Origin: Chloromonas sp. AAM2
Taxonomy: Eukaryota > Chlorophyta > Chlorophyceae > Chlamydomonadales > Chlamydomonadaceae
NCBI GenBank assembly: GCA_004335635.1
Contig: QAXH01006663.1
Coordinates: 1 to 16,811, forward strand
Direction of reading: 5' to 3'
DNA length: 16,811 nucleotides
Shown here: positions 16,615 through 16,811 of the stretch, piece after piece
Layout of the letters: the number at the start of each line of letters is the position of its first letter
Position numbering within the stretch: the stretch's first letter is position 1
Notes under the pieces: generated by a model
Databases searched by the model: none
Told to the model about the DNA's origin: nothing
Seen by the model: the letters and a program-made list of their open reading frames with translations, nothing else
Program-made: the position numbers and the translations under genes

Positions 16615-16811
16615 CAGGACACAGGACTGCTTGTGGCGGCAGGTGTCGTTATTGTCATCAGCATGTCAGGCATCAGCATCTCTTCAGCGAGGCATGTATG
16701 ATACAGTCATGCCCAAAAAAGTCAAAAAAAAGAAGTTTGCCAGTTCTGGGACAGTTTTGGGACTGGCACCGTGATGAGGCTGTCAGTTGTCTGTGGGGAC
16801 TAGTTTTGACT
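16615..16811 (+). other. 3' flank of gene D
   Basis: This is presumably the 3' untranslated region and downstream DNA. No TGTAA box is visible before the window ends. Its second half holds dispersed repeat copy D. Confidence 0.5.
16714..16758 (+). repeat. Dispersed repeat, copy D
   Basis: Two A-runs (one AAAAAAGTCAAAAAAAAG) lead into AAGTTTGCCAGTTCTGGGAC and AGTTTTGGGAC. The core is identical to copies A and B, but the sequence beyond it differs. Confidence 0.8.

Overview
The window looks like nuclear DNA of a green alga (Chlorophyta, probably chlorophycean-type). I can reconstruct four protein-coding genes, each split into 5 to 11 short exons. The introns are 60 to 1100 nt, follow GT..AG, and very often end in tgcag. 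A TGTAA box, the polyadenylation signal typical of these algae, follows two of the genes. CA/GT and CT/GA microsatellites are common in the introns and intergenic DNA. Two of the genes look plastid- or organelle-related. There is no sign of bacterial, organellar or viral gene organisation. I cannot fix the genus; the roughly balanced base composition and large introns would suit a Dunaliella-like alga, but that is a guess.

Layout from left to right: (1) 1-849 is gene-poor and holds a dispersed repeat and the 3' flank of gene A. (2) Gene A, minus strand, 2894 to 850, 7 exons, 314 residues: a putative plastid-targeted protein with a coiled coil and two C-terminal membrane segments, family not recognised. 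(3) A 149-bp spacer that must serve as a head-to-head promoter. (4) Gene B, plus strand, 3044-5596, 8 exons, 283 residues: a TMEM205-like (DUF4149) membrane protein with an organelle-type N-terminal extension. (5) A 2.5-kb convergent intergenic region, 5597-8089, with microsatellites, a tandem repeat, one copy of a dispersed repeat and decayed reading frames. (6) Gene C, minus strand, 13618 to 8090, 11 exons, 412 residues: an ataxin-3-type Josephin deubiquitinase with intact Cys/His/Asn catalytic residues and four ubiquitin-interacting-motif-like segments. (7) An 844-bp divergent spacer with a tRNA-like hairpin pair. (8) Gene D, plus strand, 14463-16614, 5 exons, 187 residues: a beta-strand-rich protein of unknown function.

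All exon joins were derived by hand. Each model keeps one open frame with matching intron phases at every junction, and total CDS lengths (945, 852, 1239 and 564 nt) are exact multiples of three. The genes form two head-to-head pairs (A/B and C/D). Nothing in the window is a recognisable pathway cluster. The less expected material is a dispersed repeat family with a conserved 20-bp core next to an A/T tract (five sites), an 87-bp dispersed repeat in two nearly identical copies, and a 39-bp piece of a ubiquitin-binding exon of gene C copied into one of its own introns.
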